Shown: piece by piece, positions 5,242 to 5,935 of the stretch | Layout: each line of letters opens with the position of its first letter | Numbering within the stretch: the first letter of the stretch is position 1 | Source: a bacterium | GTDB lineage: Bacteria > RBG-13-66-14 | Reading direction: 5' to 3' | DNA length: 5,935 nucleotides | NCBI GenBank assembly: GCA_021107695.1 | Contig: JAIOSI010000131.1 | Coordinates: 1-5,935 of the forward strand | Notes under the pieces: model-generated | The model's database searches: none | Seen by the model: the letters and a program-made list of their open reading frames with translations, nothing else | Told to the model about the DNA's origin: nothing | Translations under genes and position numbers: made by a program

Positions 5242-5323
5242 GCAGGGGCAATCCCCCGTGGTTGCCCTCGTTAAATATGGAAAGGGGCAGGCACCAATTC
5301 ATTGAGAATCGACCTGCCCCTAC
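5242..5323. repeat. REP-like doublet G-H (REPIN-like, 82 nt)
   Basis: Copy G (5242-5267, plus) has a variant GCAG foot, then GGGCAA (5246-5251) / TTGCCC (5262-5267) around a ten-base C/G-rich loop. Copy H (5284-5323, minus) has GGGGCAGG (5284-5291) / CCTGCCCC (5313-5320) around a 21-base loop, itself containing ATTC / GAAT, and ends in CTAC. These are the most diverged stems of the set, but the outer length equals that of the other doublets. Confidence 0.65.
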
Positions 5324-5353
5324 AACGTATTCAAAACAAACACGAGGGGCTAC

Positions 5354-5379
5354 GTAGGGGCCGACCTTCAGGTCGGCCC
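5354..5379 (+). repeat. REP-like palindrome I
   Basis: A GTAG foot is followed by a 10-bp stem, GGGCCGACCT (5358-5367) / AGGTCGGCCC (5370-5379), with a two-base loop. It is one of the strongest hairpins in the window, in plus orientation. Confidence 0.75.
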
Positions 5380-5430
5380 GTGGATTTGGTGTGGATCACG
5401 AACGAACATCATCCCGTTAAACATGCCACC

Positions 5431-5458
5431 GTAGGGGCGTATTGCAATACGCCCCTAC
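5431..5458. repeat. REP-like perfect palindrome J (28 nt)
   Basis: All 28 bases are self-complementary: GTAG at one end, CTAC at the other, with stem GGGCGTATTG / CAATACGCCC and no unpaired loop base. It carries the foot in both orientations, so it can be read as either a plus or a minus element. Confidence 0.8.
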
Positions 5459-5514
5459 AAAACCACTAGAATGTTAAAGATTGCCCTCATGTAAATATAT
5501 CACCTTATGAAGAA

Positions 5515-5539
5515 GGGCGAAGACAAGCTTCGCCCCTGC
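5515..5539 (-). repeat. REP-like palindrome K
   Basis: The stem GGGCGAAG (5515-5522) / CTTCGCCC (5528-5535) encloses ACAAG and is followed by CTGC, the complement of the variant foot GCAG also seen in copy G. It lies 20 nt past the stop of the oxidoreductase gene on the minus strand and could form in its 3' end. Confidence 0.65.
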
Positions 5540-5559
5540 GGATTGCACTTGGTATGGAA

Positions 5560-5935
5560 CTACAATGTTATCGGAATGCCCTTTGCTGTCGCACTCTGGT
5601 CAGCGGCGGCGAGGATCTTCAGAATCTTCAGCCCCTCAACTCCGCTGCCCAGGGGAGTCTCCCGCCCCTCGCAGCAGGCGAGGAAGTGGTCCATCTCCCG
5701 ATAGAGCGGCTCGCCGTCGGGGATAGCCAGCTGTCGGGTGGCGTAGGAGTGATGCTCGGTGTGGGCGGAGCCGTCAGCCGCCGTCAGCGGTTCGGCACGG
5801 TTCGGGTGCAGCTCCACCGTCCCCGCCGTGTCGTTCCAGTGCAGCATCCCCTGCTCGCCGATGACCGTCAGCTCCCGCCGCTTGAGCGGGTCGAGCCAGC
5901 TGAGGTGGATGAACGCCTCCCGCCCCGACGGGAAG
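5560..5935 (-). CDS. Gfo/Idh/MocA-family oxidoreductase, C-terminal fragment
   Basis: Only the last 124 residues are in the window; the frame is open to the right edge, so the N-terminal NAD(P)-binding Rossmann domain lies outside. The fragment begins in the substrate-binding beta-sheet domain with GREAFIHLSWLDPLKRRELT, then VIGEQGMLHW, a pattern typical of this family of sugar or nucleotide-sugar dehydrogenases. Near the end EPLYREMDHFLACCEGRETP, then GVEGLKILKILAAADQS, matches the usual C-terminal helices in which the chain packs back on the first domain. An internal ATG at 5847 is not the true start, since the homologous pattern continues upstream of it. The gene converges on acpS. The substrate cannot be deduced from this part. 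Confidence 0.82.
   Translation of the reverse strand, partial: FPSGREAFIHLSWLDPLKRRELTVIGEQGMLHWNDTAGTVELHPNRAEPLTAADGSAHTEHHSYATRQLAIPDGEPLYREMDHFLACCEGRETPLGSGVEGLKILKILAAADQSATAKGIPITL

Larger units (their letters stand above)
5118..5559. other. Convergent intergenic region filled with palindromes
   Basis: No gene is supported. The 442 nt between the acpS stop and the stop of the minus-strand oxidoreductase hold seven REP-like hairpins (E to K, listed separately) in mostly alternating orientation. A stray CTAC at 5350-5353 directly abuts the GTAG of copy I, giving CTACGTAG, and looks like the remnant of a further minus-oriented copy. Confidence 0.7.

Noticed and set aside
5141..5539. CRISPR array
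   Set aside because: The repeats are palindromes with variable stems, irregular spacing and alternating orientation. No identical direct repeats or uniform spacers are present.
5507..5704. 65-aa plus-strand frame
   Set aside because: It overlaps hairpin K and is antisense to the clear Gfo/Idh/MocA C-terminus.
1..5935. tRNA, rRNA or a known riboswitch
   Set aside because: I looked for a T-loop GTTCRANNC with matching acceptor stem and for conserved rRNA or riboswitch cores, and found none. A tRNAscan-SE and Infernal/Rfam run would settle this.

Overview
This 5.9-kb window comes from a Gram-negative bacterium, because it encodes an Omp85 beta-barrel outer-membrane protein and a lipoprotein. 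Coding DNA is GC-rich: about 65-67% in hand-counted blocks of two genes. The gene mix and the dense intergenic palindromes suggest an uncultured lineage, but I cannot assign a phylum from this sequence.

Layout. Bases 1-230 hold no supported gene, only hairpins. Bases 231-1871 (minus) encode a TamA/BamA-like Omp85 protein with a TTG start. Bases 1872-2372 are a divergent intergenic region with palindromic repeats. Bases 2373-2996 (plus) encode an unrecognised protein with an N-terminal zinc ribbon. Bases 2997-3237 are again packed with hairpins. A compact plus-strand gene run follows: a four-helix membrane protein (3238-3648), a secreted staphylococcal-nuclease-like protein with a Cys-rich tail (3658-4311), a lipoprotein ending in a related Cys/His module (4333-4689) and holo-ACP synthase AcpS (4719-5117). 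Gaps of 9, 21 and 29 nt suggest one operon. Bases 5118-5559 lie between convergent genes and carry seven palindromes. Bases 5560-5935 (minus) are the C-terminal part of a Gfo/Idh/MocA-family oxidoreductase that runs off the window.

The most notable content is noncoding. At least eleven copies of a REP-like element are present. Each has a G(T/C)AG foot followed by a hairpin beginning GGGC and ending GCCC. The stems change between copies but stay paired. Three neighbouring copies in opposite orientation form doublets of 79-82 nt, resembling REPINs mobilised by RAYT (Y1 HUH) transposases, although no such gene is in the window. A second, two-hairpin repeat family has two copies with compensated stem changes, and a third motif forms a 71-nt nested inverted repeat just upstream of the operon.

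Functionally, the proteins point to envelope biology (outer-membrane assembly, a secreted nuclease, a lipoprotein, an inner-membrane protein), with AcpS as the one clear core-metabolism enzyme. The nuclease gene has clearly lower GC than its neighbours, and its tail module resembles that of the adjacent lipoprotein, so these two may act together outside the cytoplasm. That link is inference.
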